Source: CAWJAP01 sp963834365 (GTDB lineage Bacteria; Acidobacteriota; Vicinamibacteria; Vicinamibacterales; Vicinamibacteraceae). From it: a stretch of DNA of 64,000 nucleotides. The notes beneath the pieces are model-generated. The model had not been told where the DNA came from. It saw only the letters and a program-made list of their open reading frames with translations, and made no database searches. This document shows, piece after piece, positions 1 to 8,468 of this stretch; the first letter of the stretch is position 1, and every line of letters starts with the position of its first letter. A program made the translations under genes and the position numbers. The DNA is taken from the NCBI GenBank assembly GCA_963834365.1, contig CAWIBS010000027.1:62001-126000 (forward strand), read 5' to 3'.

Positions 1-84
1 GGCACGAGCTACCAGCGACCAGCGACGACGACCCGGTAACTCGTCGCCGGTAGCTGGTAGTTGGTAGCTGGTAGCTGGTAGCTG
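1..84. repeat. Heptameric tandem repeat (GTAGCTG family)
   Basis: The left part reads as CTACCAG, CGACCAG, CGACGAC and the right part as at least five steps of GTAGCTG (one GTAGTTG) in exact 7-base register. The two halves are on opposite strands of the same motif, so they could pair. The tract ends a few bases beyond the stop codon of the Cache-sensor gene. The same motif recurs near 37.97 and 43.44 kb. Confidence 0.85.
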
Positions 85-87
85 GGC

Positions 88-1283
88 TCACCTCTTCCCG
101 GTCACCACCACGCGCTTGGGGGCTTCCTCCTCGACGGACGTGTCCTCGACGCCGGTATCCGGCATTCGCGACACGGGACGATGTTCGACGAGCTCCATGC
201 CGGCGTCCATCACCGGCGCGGCGAGGCGCATGGAGAACCACAGGGCCAGGACGAGGACGAAGCACAGCGTCACCGCCACCAGTGCGAGGAGCCACCAGCC
301 GACGGTCCGATTGGTGCGAGGAACTCGTCTTCGGCCTGGGAGATGGCGACGAGCCATGAGACGTTCGGATAGCTGCGTCCGAAACTGGCTGGGGGCCACG
401 CCGACGACGTGTTCGACGCCGTCGGGGGTGCTGGCGCTGAACGAGAACCGTTCGTCACCCTGGCCCTGCGTTCCGCGCAGACGCTCGATGCCGCTCGTGA
501 GCTCGTTGGTGGCGAAGAACCGCGCGTTCGGATCGTCCGCCGTTCGACTGAAGACGATCGAGCCGTTGCTCCGGACCAGCGTGGCCTGGCCGGTGGCCCC
601 GGCTGCAGACCGGCGACCGACGCCGAGGAGCTCGCGTGCGTCGATGACCGCCTTGAGCACTCCGGCCAGGCGATCGCTGCCGGGCTCGGCTACGGGCACG
701 GCGACTTCGAGGGCCAGCGCTCGCGCGCTGTCGTCCCAGCGCACGTCGGTCACCGATGCCCGACCTCGCAGCCCATCGTCGCTCGCCGCCTTCCACCAGT
801 CTTCGTCGGCCTGGTCGTAGTCGGTCACGCGATTGGAGGCGGCGATGAGCCGTCCGTGGCGATCGGTGAACAGCACCTCACGGTAGATCGGGTTCTGGAC
901 GACGACGTCTGCGAGAAAGCGGGAGGCCTCGCCCTCGAACAGGCTCGCGAGGGGGATCGGCACCTGTCCGTTCTTCTGCCACTGTCGTCCAGCGAGGTGA
1001 CGGCGGCCTTGTCGAGCGCCCGGGCCGATCCGGCTTGCGCGGCGCGCCGGATGTCCGGCGTGCGTGCAAGGACAGCGACGTCGAGGATCTTGCGATAGAG
1101 GTAGGAATCGACGATGGCGGAGGTCTGCTGCGCGATGTACGCGAGGTGATTCCCGTAGAACTCGCGCATGCGCGATTGTCCGACCAGCAGCGCGATGATC
1201 GCCCCGCCGATGAGCAGCGGCACGCTCACGAGCAGAAACACCGCGAGGACGGTCTGGTTGATGCGAGGGAACCGGCGGCCCAT
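88..1283 (-). CDS. Membrane-anchored Cache-domain sensor without an output domain (frameshifted)
   Basis: The restored protein has an N-terminal transmembrane helix (residues about 9-32), a periplasmic double-Cache-like domain containing an NPIYREVLFTDRHGRLIAAS segment and a YPNVSWLVAISQAEDEF end typical of Cache domains, a second transmembrane helix (WWLLALVAVTL region) and only about 50 cytoplasmic residues. No kinase, GGDEF or methyl-accepting domain follows. ATG at 1283 was chosen because it starts the hydrophobic leader and has AGGGGG upstream. The frame is broken near 985 and twice near 300-405; the latter two compensate each other, which points to sequence error rather than decay. It lies about 200 bp downstream of the NtrC-like regulator on the same strand, so it may feed that system. 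That role is inferred from position only. Confidence 0.7.
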
Positions 1284-1481
1284 GGCACCCCCTGTCACGG
1301 ATGAGTCGCGGGCGAACCGGGATGGCGTCGCCGCGTCTTGCGGGCAGGGCGCACAACCACTGTCGTCGTCCGACGTCCGGAGGCGCCGGGCGGCGCAGCG
1401 ATCGGACCCGTCGGCGGTAATCTGCGCCGGAGTGCGTTCGATGTCAAGCGCGCGCCCGACACTCGTCGGCCGGCGTCTCGA

Positions 1482-2885
1482 TCAGCTCAGAACTTCGCTG
1501 ACGATGGCCCGACGGGTACGGGGGAGCTCGATCCCGAGCACCTTGATCTTGTAGTTCATCACGCGCGGGCTGATGTGGAGCAGTTCCGCCGCATCCTTCT
1601 GCACCCAGTTCGACATCCGCAGGGCTTCGACGAGCGCCTGCCGCTCGATCTCTTCGAGTGCCACGCCGGTCGGCGGGAGCTTCACCACGGCGGCCGAGCC
1701 ACTGCTGTCGCTCGACGACGAAGCCTCCCCGAGGCGCAGGTCGTCAGCTTCGATGAGGCGGCCGTCCGCCAGCAGCGCCGCGCGCTCGACCGTGTTCTCG
1801 AGCTCGCGGATATTGCCGGGGAAGTTGTAGCGCATGAGGAGCTTCTGCGCGTCGGGCGTCAGCCCCTCGACCTTCTTCTTGAGCTCGGCGGCGTACTTCC
1901 GGATGAAGAACTGGGCGAGGGGGGGAATGTCCTCCTTGCGCTCGCGCAGCGGCGGCATCTCGATCGAGACGACGTTCAGGCGGTAGTAGAGATCTTCGCG
2001 GAACTGGCCGTTGGCGACCATCTGCGCCAGGTTGCGGTTGGTCGCCGTGATGAGGCGCACGTCGACGCGAATCGTGCGCGTGCCGCCGAGCCGCTCGAAC
2101 TCGTGCTCCTGCAGCACCCGCAGGATCTTCGCCTGCGTGTTCGGGCTCATGTCTCCGACTTCGTCGAGGAACAGGCTGCCCCCGTCGGCCTGTTCGAACC
2201 GGCCGATGCGCTGTTTGTCGGCGCTGGTGAAGGCCCCCTTCTCGTGGCCGAAGAGCTCCGACTCGAGCAGGTTCTCCTGGAGCGCGGCGCAGTTCACCTT
2301 GACGAAGTTGCGGCCCGAGCGCGGCGAGTTGTGGTGGATGGCGCCGGCGATGAGCTCCTTGCCGGTGCCGGTCTCGCCGCGAATCAGGATCGTGGCGTTG
2401 CTGCGCGCCACCTTGCGGACGACGTCGAGGACGCGCTGCAGGGCGCCGCTCGCGCCGATGATGCGATCGAAATCGTAGATGTCGTTCTGCGTGTGCCGGA
2501 GATAGTCGATCTCGTGCCGCAGGCGCCGGTGCTCGAGCGCCTTGTCGATCTTGACCTCCATCTCCTCGATTTCGAACGGCTTCGGCACGTAGTCGAAGGC
2601 GCCGATGCGCATCGCCTCGACCGCGGTGTGCACGGAGCCGAACGCCGTCATCAGGATGACGACCGTGTTCGGGTGCAGGGCCTTTGCCGTGCGCAGCACG
2701 TCGAGCCCGTCCGAGCCGCCCATCTTGAGGTCGCTGAGCACGACGTCGAAGGCGCCTTCGTGCAGCTTCTCGATCGCGGCGTTGCCGTTCGGAGCCTCTT
2801 CGATGTCGTGCCCGACCTCGGTCAGCGCGCGCGCGAGCCCGCGACGGAGGGAATCGTGATCGTCGGCGATGAGGATGCGACCCAT
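1482..2885 (-). CDS. Sigma-54-dependent NtrC-family response regulator (GAFTSA variant)
   Basis: 468 residues. The receiver domain (1-120) has the acidic pocket DD at 8-9, phosphoacceptor Asp52 (LSDLK) and the conserved Lys in PKPFE. The AAA+ domain has Walker A GETGTGKE (170-177), a Walker B region SLFLDEVGDM, and an arginine-finger region REDLYYRLNV. A Fis-type helix-turn-helix lies at about 430-465. The sigma-54-contacting loop, normally GAFTGA, reads GAFTSA (217-222). The kinase gene ends 32 bp upstream on the same strand, so the two form an operon and this is its cognate regulator. The domain order matches AtoC/ZraR/NtrC proteins; the target genes cannot be read from the sequence, although candidate autoregulatory sites lie upstream of the kinase. 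Confidence 0.93.
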   Translation of the reverse strand: MGRILIADDHDSLRRGLARALTEVGHDIEEAPNGNAAIEKLHEGAFDVVLSDLKMGGSDGLDVLRTAKALHPNTVVILMTAFGSVHTAVEAMRIGAFDYVPKPFEIEEMEVKIDKALEHRRLRHEIDYLRHTQNDIYDFDRIIGASGALQRVLDVVRKVARSNATILIRGETGTGKELIAGAIHHNSPRSGRNFVKVNCAALQENLLESELFGHEKGAFTSADKQRIGRFEQADGGSLFLDEVGDMSPNTQAKILRVLQEHEFERLGGTRTIRVDVRLITATNRNLAQMVANGQFREDLYYRLNVVSIEMPPLRERKEDIPPLAQFFIRKYAAELKKKVEGLTPDAQKLLMRYNFPGNIRELENTVERAALLADGRLIEADDLRLGEASSSSDSSGSAAVVKLPPTGVALEEIERQALVEALRMSNWVQKDAAELLHISPRVMNYKIKVLGIELPRTRRAIVSEVLS

Positions 2886-2917
2886 TCTGTTTCTTGTGAC
2901 TCAGGGCGCGAGGCCGG

Positions 2918-4081
2918 CTATCTCTTCCGCGGTCCCCCGGGGGCGCCACCGTCCTGCGGCAGCGGCGTCTGGCTGCGATCGGGGAGCCCGTGCAGTGGCA
3001 GCACGACGCGGAAGCGCGTGCCGCCGGTGGGCGGCGCCCCGACGGTGATCCGTCCGTCGTGGGCATCGACGATCTTGCGGACGATCGCCAGACCGAGGCC
3101 CGACCCACGGGGCTTGGTCGTGAAAAACGGGTTGAAGATTCGATCCCGCAGATCCTCGGGAACACCCGGGCCATCGTCCGCAACGTCAATCACGACGGTC
3201 GGCGATGCGAGCGGCCCCTCGCCGGCGGGACCATCTTCGGCGGGCACGTACTGAGCGGTCACCGTGATCGCCCCGCGACCGTCGAGCGCCTCGTAGGCGT
3301 TCGAGACGAGGTTGGTGAACAGCTGCCGCAACTGGCTCCCGTCGCCTTCGATCGCCGGCAGCGACTCCGGCACCTCCATGCGGAGCGTGGTGGCGCCGCG
3401 CGACACCATCGTGTCCGCCGTGTGCACGGCGTCCTGCAGCACGCGCCCGATCGGCACCGGCTCGACCAGCAGGCGGATCGGCCGCACGAAATCGAGCACT
3501 TCGAGGACGATGGCGTTGGCCATCTTGGCCTCGTTGATGATGTCGCTCAGCATCGTCTGCGCTTCGGGGTGATCGGGCAGCTTGCGCTTCAGGAGGCCTG
3601 CCATCACCTCGATGCCGGCGAGAGGGTTCTTGACCTCGTGGGCGATCGCCGCGGCCATCTCGCCGAGCGCGGCGAGCCGATCCCGCAGCCGCTCGCGTTC
3701 TTCGAGCTGCTCGACGCGGGTCAGGTCCTTGAAGAAGAGGGCCGCGCCCGTGGTCTGTCCGGCGTCGTCCCTGATCAGCGACAGCGTGTAGCCGATCACG
3801 CGCCCCGTGGACTTCAATCGCAGCTCGGCGCGGTTCGGGAGATGGTCGGACGCGAAGGCCGTGGACAGGATGCGCACGACCTCGGGCGCGTCATGGAGCA
3901 CGTCGGTGAAATGACCGCCGATGTTGCTGGCGCGAATCGGGATGTGCAGGGCGTGGCAGGCCACGTCGTTCATCACGGCGACGTGGCCGTCGCGCGCGAT
4001 TGCGATCACCCCGTTGCGCATGCTGCCGACCATGTCGCGGAAGAAACGGTCGGGGCTCATGGACGGCACGCTGGTGGACAT
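2918..4081 (-). CDS. PAS-domain sensor histidine kinase
   Basis: About 387 residues, cytoplasmic by sequence because no membrane segment is visible. A PAS domain occupies about residues 10-120 (GVIAIARDGHVAVMNDVACH). HisKA follows with H-box AIAHEVKNPLAG, then HATPase_c with N-box FTNLVSNAYEAL, G1 DDGPGVPED, F-box NPFFTTK and G2 GSGLGLAIV, so all catalytic motifs are intact. ATG at 4081 is preferred over the upstream extension, whose residues look like translated non-coding sequence; a second Met lies seven codons in. The gene is followed directly by its NtrC-type regulator. It is an NtrB/AtoS-like kinase; the signal is unknown, but the neighbouring Cache membrane protein is a possible source. 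Confidence 0.9.
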   Translation of the reverse strand: MSTSVPSMSPDRFFRDMVGSMRNGVIAIARDGHVAVMNDVACHALHIPIRASNIGGHFTDVLHDAPEVVRILSTAFASDHLPNRAELRLKSTGRVIGYTLSLIRDDAGQTTGAALFFKDLTRVEQLEERERLRDRLAALGEMAAAIAHEVKNPLAGIEVMAGLLKRKLPDHPEAQTMLSDIINEAKMANAIVLEVLDFVRPIRLLVEPVPIGRVLQDAVHTADTMVSRGATTLRMEVPESLPAIEGDGSQLRQLFTNLVSNAYEALDGRGAITVTAQYVPAEDGPAGEGPLASPTVVIDVADDGPGVPEDLRDRIFNPFFTTKPRGSGLGLAIVRKIVDAHDGRITVGAPPTGGTRFRVVLPLHGLPDRSQTPLPQDGGAPGGPRKR

Positions 4082-4248
4082 GGCGGCAGTGTCGATCTCC
4101 GCGGCAGGGGCCGGTCGCCGTCGCGCCGGTCGTGGGAGCGATGGCTTCCGGACCGGCCGCGGCAGAAGCAAGTCGCCCTTCAGACTCACGTCTCGTCTCC
4201 TTGCTCGCAAATGCGCGCCTCGCGTCGAGGCGAACCGCATGCTCCCAA

Positions 4249-4264
4249 GGCAAGGCGCATGCCC
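4249..4264 (-). promoter_or_regulatory. Candidate sigma-54 (-24/-12) promoter for the kinase-regulator operon
   Basis: On the minus strand the bases read GGGCATG, CGCC, TTGCC. This matches the consensus TGGCAYR-N4-TTGCW with the invariant GG and GC at exact spacing and only the first T replaced. It sits about 168 bp upstream of the kinase start in an otherwise gene-free stretch. Because the operon encodes an NtrC-type activator, a sigma-54 promoter here would fit autoregulation. Confidence 0.45.
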
Positions 4265-4341
4265 GTGCGTCTCCCTGCTGGAGGTCCCGAAAATGCGCGG
4301 TCTTTCGAATGTCAGCCCCCGCGGCGGTGAGCGATGGCTCA

Positions 4342-4369
4342 ACAGATCTGTCGGTCGATTACAGATCTG
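4342..4369. promoter_or_regulatory. Candidate enhancer-binding sites (ACAGATCTGT and ACAGATCTG)
   Basis: A perfect 10-bp palindrome ACAGATCTGT (4342-4351) is followed 19 bp later by ACAGATCTG (4361-4369). ATTACAG occurs at 4358 and again at 4371. The pair lies roughly 80-120 bp upstream of the candidate -24 element, the usual placement for NtrC-type upstream activating sequences. The rest of the 4082-4492 gap shows no credible gene. Confidence 0.4.
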
Positions 4370-4492
4370 CATTACAGCAGACCGGGGATTCCGCGCGGCA
4401 TCCGAAATGGTCGAGTTAAGGGGGCGCGGCGGATTACAGTCCTGCCGCCTGGCGCGACTCACACGCTCGGCAGGCGCCCGCACCCGGGAGCC

Positions 4493-6502
4493 CTAGCGGG
4501 CCGGGGCCGTGCGAGTCGTTTCGAGCGACTGTTGCAGTTCTTCCCACCGATGCATCAGGTCGCCCAGTTCCCACATCAGGGCCTGATGCTGCTCGATGAC
4601 CGGCTTGGAGCGTTCATGGTCGTCGTAGAAGCCCGGCGCCGACATGGTCGCTTCGATCGCCTTCATAGCCGACTCGCGCTCGGCGATCCGCGCCTCGAGA
4701 GCGGCGACCTCCCGTTCGAGCGATTCCTGTGCCCGGCGGCGGCGGCGTTCCGCCGCGTCCTGCCGCTTTTTCTCGTCACGCGCAGCCGCCGGATCCGGCG
4801 TTGTGCCGGCGGGTCCCGCGGCGGCGGACTGGGGGGGCGGGGCCGCGGCGCGGAGTGTGACGACGGGTTTGGTGGCGCGGGCGTCCTGGGCTGCCGACTG
4901 CTGCGCCAGGCTCCACCGGTACTCCTCATAGCCGCCGGGGTACATGCGGACGCCGCCGCCCCCGACGTCGATGATCTTCGTCGCCAGGCGATCGATGAAG
5001 TACCGATCGTGCGAGACGAGGACGAGCGTGCCGCCGAAGTCCTCGAGGGCGTCGAGCAGTACGTCCTTCGACTCCATGTCGAGGTGGTTGGTGGGTTCGT
5101 CGAGCAGGAGCGTGTTGGCCGGCCTCAGCAGCATCCGCGCAACGGCCAGCCGCGTCCGCTCACCTCCGGACAGGACGCCGACCTTCTTGTAGATGTCGTC
5201 GCCAGCGAACAGGAAACCGCCGAGAATCGTGCGGATCGCCGAGACCATGTGCAACGGTGATCCGCTCTCGAGCGTCTCGTACACGGTGTACACCTGATCG
5301 AGCTTCGTCGCCTCGTCCTGCGCGAAGTACTGCATCACGAGCTGATGGCCTTCGGCGCGCTCGCCGGCATCGGGCGCCTCGACCCCCGCGAGCAGCCGCA
5401 TCAGCGTCGACTTGCCGGCGCCGTTCGGGCCGATCAGCGCCACACGGTCACCGCGCTCGATGTGCACGTTCACGCCGGCCAGGACGACCTTGCTGCCATA
5501 GGCCTTGCGCACGTTGCGCAGATCGAGGACCGTCCGGCCGCTCTTCGGCGCAGCCGGGAACGTGAACCGGACGCGCTTGCGCTCGGGCGGCACCTCGATC
5601 GGCACGACCTTGTCGAGCATCTTGAGCCGGCTCTGGACCTGCGCCGCCTTCGTGGCCTGGTAGCGGAAGCGGTCGATGAAGATCCGCATGCGCGCGATCT
5701 CATCGTCCTGGCGCCGCTTCGCGTCGCGCAGCCGCTCGAGCCGCAGGTCGCGCTCGGTGACGTAGGCGGAGTAGTTGCCGGCGTAGTCGGTCAGCGTTCT
5801 CAGGTTGAGATCCGTGATCCGCGTCACGACGGCATCGAGGAAGTAGCGATCGTGAGAGACGAGGATGACGGCGTGCGGGTACGCCGACAGGTAGTCTTCG
5901 AGCCAGTTGCGCGCGTCGAGATCGAGGTGATTCGTCGGCTCGTCGAGCAGCAGCAGGCCGGGCCGGCCGAGCAGCAGCTTTGCGAGAGCGATGCGCATCT
6001 GCCATCCGCCCGAGAAGGTTTCGGTCGGCTGCGTGAAGTCCCCCTGACTGAAGCCCAGTCCGCCGAGCACGGTCGCAATCCGCAGATCGATGCTGTAGCC
6101 ATCGTCGGCGCGAAAGCGCTCCTGCAGGTCCGCGTAGCGCACGAGCATGGCCTCGTGCTCGCCTTCGGGAACCGAGGCATCGGCGAGGCGGTCTTCGAGC
6201 GCCCGCATGTCGCGCTTCATCTCCAGGAGGCCGGCAAAGGCGGTCCCGGCTTCGTCGAAGAGCGTGCGGCCACTGTGGTCGAGCCCGTCCTGCGGCAGAT
6301 AGCCGACTGTCAGGCCCGCCGGTTTGACGATCTGTCCGCGGTCGGGCTCCTCGGCGCCCGACAACATCCGGAGCAGGGTCGTCTTGCCGGCGCCGTTGGG
6401 TCCGCACAGTCCAACCCGCTCGCGCGGGCCGATTTGCCAGGTGACGTCCTCGAACAGCGTCCGGTCGCCGAAGGTCTTCGTGAGCTGAGAGAGCTGGATC
6501 AT
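4493..6502 (-). CDS. ABC-F family ATP-binding protein (Uup/YheS-like)
   Basis: 669 residues with two nucleotide-binding domains and no membrane segment. NBD1 has Walker A GPNGAGKTT (about 34-42), signature FSGGWQMRIAL and Walker B LLLLDEPTNHLD. NBD2 has Walker A GPNGAGKST, signature LSGGERTRLAV and another LLLDEPTNHLD, followed by a His switch (VSHDRYF) in both halves. The charged helical linker between the domains (about 240-300) is the P-site tRNA-interaction motif region of ABC-F proteins. A long Ala/Pro linker leads to a C-terminal coiled coil (about 585-665) as in Uup. ABC-F proteins act on the ribosome in translation. There is no sign of a transport partner. Confidence 0.93.
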   Translation of the reverse strand: MIQLSQLTKTFGDRTLFEDVTWQIGPRERVGLCGPNGAGKTTLLRMLSGAEEPDRGQIVKPAGLTVGYLPQDGLDHSGRTLFDEAGTAFAGLLEMKRDMRALEDRLADASVPEGEHEAMLVRYADLQERFRADDGYSIDLRIATVLGGLGFSQGDFTQPTETFSGGWQMRIALAKLLLGRPGLLLLDEPTNHLDLDARNWLEDYLSAYPHAVILVSHDRYFLDAVVTRITDLNLRTLTDYAGNYSAYVTERDLRLERLRDAKRRQDDEIARMRIFIDRFRYQATKAAQVQSRLKMLDKVVPIEVPPERKRVRFTFPAAPKSGRTVLDLRNVRKAYGSKVVLAGVNVHIERGDRVALIGPNGAGKSTLMRLLAGVEAPDAGERAEGHQLVMQYFAQDEATKLDQVYTVYETLESGSPLHMVSAIRTILGGFLFAGDDIYKKVGVLSGGERTRLAVARMLLRPANTLLLDEPTNHLDMESKDVLLDALEDFGGTLVLVSHDRYFIDRLATKIIDVGGGGVRMYPGGYEEYRWSLAQQSAAQDARATKPVVTLRAAAPPPQSAAAGPAGTTPDPAAARDEKKRQDAAERRRRRAQESLEREVAALEARIAERESAMKAIEATMSAPGFYDDHERSKPVIEQHQALMWELGDLMHRWEELQQSLETTRTAPAR

Positions 6503-6508
6503 GCTGGT

Positions 6509-6588
6509 GCGGCTGGTGCGGCTGGGCGGCTGGAGCGGCTGGGCGGCTGGGCGGCTGGGCGACTGGGCGACTGGGCGGCTCGGCGACC
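6509..6588. repeat. Octameric/nonameric tandem repeat (GGCTGGGC / GACTGGGC)
   Basis: About ten steps of GCTGGTGCG, GCTGGGCG and ACTGGGCG in 8-9 base register fill the gap directly upstream of the ABC-F start. The same octamer family reappears at 9431-9515 and, on the other strand, at 52289-52332. Confidence 0.85.
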
Positions 6589-6687
6589 ATAAGTTTACGG
6601 CGTCAGGCTGCGAGCCCCAGAAGCGAAGTCCCGGCCGACGGGTCTAAGGGCCCGCCCTTCTGGTTCGGGACTCGGTCTGCGTAGGAG

Positions 6688-6707
6688 GGCCGGGCTTCAG
6701 CCCGGCC
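6688..6707. repeat. Perfect palindrome, hairpin or REP-like element
   Basis: GGCCGGGCT and AGCCCGGCC flank a 2-base centre, giving a 9-bp perfect stem. The inner 16 bases CCGGGCTTCAGCCCGG occur again in reverse complement at 63173-63188. No T-run follows, so a factor-independent terminator is not supported. The remainder of the 6503-6819 gap shows only the tandem repeat. Confidence 0.6.
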
Positions 6708-6819
6708 TCTGCGATAGAGTAACTCGCGCCCACGCCCCGACCGTCCCGGGCCGACCGGCGTCCTACTGCTTGGAAGGAGCTGGGACGACTCAGGGCGACG
6801 CGAGCGCACGCGACCCACC

Positions 6820-7470
6820 ATGGCCTCGGATGAGGAACTCGTCTCCCGCGCGATGAGCGGGGACACGGAGAGCTTCAACCAGCTCGTCAGACGCTGGGAA
6901 CGGCCGATTTATGCCCTGGCGTACCGCACGCTCGGGCGCGAAGACGATGCCAGGGACGTCACCCAGGATACCTTCCTCCGCGCGTTCCGCTCCCTCAACG
7001 GGTTTCGCGGCCAGGCGAAGTTCTCGTCGTGGCTCTATCGGATCGCGCTCAATCTCTGCCGGGACTGGATGCGGCGGGAGCGCCGGACTCCGGTCGTCCA
7101 GGCGCCGGAAGGCGTGGACGTCATCGAGCTCGCCAGCGAGCAGGGACCGACCGAGTCGATCGAGGAGCTGGTGACGCGGCGCAACCTCGGGGCCATCGTC
7201 CAGCGGGCCATGGCCACCCTGTCGGAGGAGCAGCGCACGACGATCATCCTGAAGGAGTATCAGGGGCTGACGTTCCAGGAGATTGCCGAGCTCCAGGGCT
7301 GTCCGCTGAGTACGGTGAAGACGCGGCTGTATCAGGGCTTGACCGTGCTGAGGCGCGAGTTGGACAAGCAGGGTATCCGCGTCCCGGCGGCATCCCCCGC
7401 GCGCGCGGCGAAACCGGGGCGCGAATCGGGGGCCGTGCATTTCTCGCCCCCCTTGCCGGAGACTTCGTAG
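6820..7470 (+). CDS. ECF RNA polymerase sigma factor (RpoE-like)
   Basis: 216 residues. Sigma-70 region 2 (about 10-80) contains DDARDVTQDTFLRAFRSL and the -10-recognition segment FSSWLYRIALNLCRDWMRR. Region 4 (about 125-178) has the helix-turn-helix LTFQEIAELQGCPLSTVKTRLYQGL. The C-terminal 35 residues are an Ala/Pro-rich tail beyond the usual ECF length of about 190. The next gene, 55 bp downstream, encodes a zinc-finger anti-sigma factor, so the pair is a typical membrane-stress ECF module. No strong ribosome binding site is seen; ATG at 6820 fits the family N-terminus. Confidence 0.93.
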   Translation: MASDEELVSRAMSGDTESFNQLVRRWERPIYALAYRTLGREDDARDVTQDTFLRAFRSLNGFRGQAKFSSWLYRIALNLCRDWMRRERRTPVVQAPEGVDVIELASEQGPTESIEELVTRRNLGAIVQRAMATLSEEQRTTIILKEYQGLTFQEIAELQGCPLSTVKTRLYQGLTVLRRELDKQGIRVPAASPARAAKPGRESGAVHFSPPLPETS

Positions 7471-7525
7471 CCTCGGAATGCAGCGACGTGAGTCGCTCAG
7501 ATTCTTCGACCTTCGACGAACCGAC

Positions 7526-8407
7526 ATGAGCACGCGCGATACACATTCGACATCCGTTCCCGACCGCACCGCTTGTCCAGACGGCGACGCGCTCGTGAGC
7601 TACCTGTACGATGAATTCGAACCGGGCAGCGGCCTGGATCGCACCGGGCTGTCGATGCACCTCCGGGAATGCGAGGCCTGCGCCGCCGAGCTCGACGCGT
7701 TGGGCGGAGTGAGAGAGCAACTGGGCGCATGGGTGGCGCCCGACATGGACCTGCGCTACCGCCTGGTGCAGGAGCCGGTGCGTCGGGTCGGCTGGCGCAG
7801 CGCCCTCGACGGGCTCGGTTTCGGCTGGCTGCGGCCGGTGTTCCCGATGGCGGCCGTCGCGATCCTCGTGGGCGCCGCGCTCGCGCTCGCGCGGCTCGAT
7901 GTCCAGTACGACAGCAGCGGCCTGCAGGTCCGAACGGGCTGGGGGCATGCTTCGAGTGCAGCGCTGTCGCCTGCCAGCAGCAGCCCGGCGACCAGCGCTG
8001 CGGCCGACCCGCGCGGCGAGGGCCAGATCCGGGCAGAAATCGCCTCCCTGCGCGAGGAGCTTCGACGTGCCCAGGCCGTCATGGCCTCGGGCGCCGGACT
8101 CACGGCGACGAGCGCCACGCCCGCCCGGGTGTCGGCGCAGACGGTAGCGGCGCGTCCGTCGGATGCGGCCCTCCTGAAGTCGCTCCGTCAATTGATCGAT
8201 GAGAGCGAAGTACGCCAGCAGCAGAATCTGCAGCTCCGCATTTCCGAGATCGCGCGCGACTTCACCCTTCGCCGCCAGGCCGATCTCGTACAGGTCGAGC
8301 AGGGCTTCAGCCGGCTCGCGGGTCAGCGGCAACAGGACGCGGCAGAGCAGCAACGACTCTTCAACTCCCTGAGGAACGTCTCCACTCAGGGCCGGCCACC
8401 GCAGTGA
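7526..8407 (+). CDS. Membrane anti-sigma factor with zinc-finger (ZAS) domain
   Basis: About 293 residues. The N-terminal cytoplasmic ZAS domain carries the H-x3-C-x2-C motif in HLRECEACAAEL, with an upstream TACPDGDAL cysteine. One transmembrane helix (VFPMAAVAILVGAALALA, about residue 105-122) is followed by a periplasmic segment rich in Ala, Ser, Gln and charged residues that looks helical/coiled (EEVRQQQNLQLRI-like stretch near residue 225). It should bind and sequester the ECF sigma factor encoded just upstream. ATG at 7526 is preferred; an in-frame ATG 48 bases upstream lacks supporting homology. Confidence 0.85.
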   Translation: MSTRDTHSTSVPDRTACPDGDALVSYLYDEFEPGSGLDRTGLSMHLRECEACAAELDALGGVREQLGAWVAPDMDLRYRLVQEPVRRVGWRSALDGLGFGWLRPVFPMAAVAILVGAALALARLDVQYDSSGLQVRTGWGHASSAALSPASSSPATSAAADPRGEGQIRAEIASLREELRRAQAVMASGAGLTATSATPARVSAQTVAARPSDAALLKSLRQLIDESEVRQQQNLQLRISEIARDFTLRRQADLVQVEQGFSRLAGQRQQDAAEQQRLFNSLRNVSTQGRPPQ

Positions 8408-8468
8408 GCGCGAGAGCGCGGGGTGGACAAATGGTTGGCGCGTGCACGAGTCGCGGCCGACGCAACGG

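Noticed and set aside
1338..3254. A 638-codon open frame on the plus strand across the regulator and kinase genes
   Set aside because: It is antisense to two genes with complete catalytic motifs; its His/Arg/Glu/Val-rich composition without domains is typical of shadow frames in GC-rich DNA.
4334..5260. Long plus-strand open frame covering the kinase leader and the end of the ABC-F gene
   Set aside because: Antisense to the intact ABC-F coiled-coil region and without domain character.
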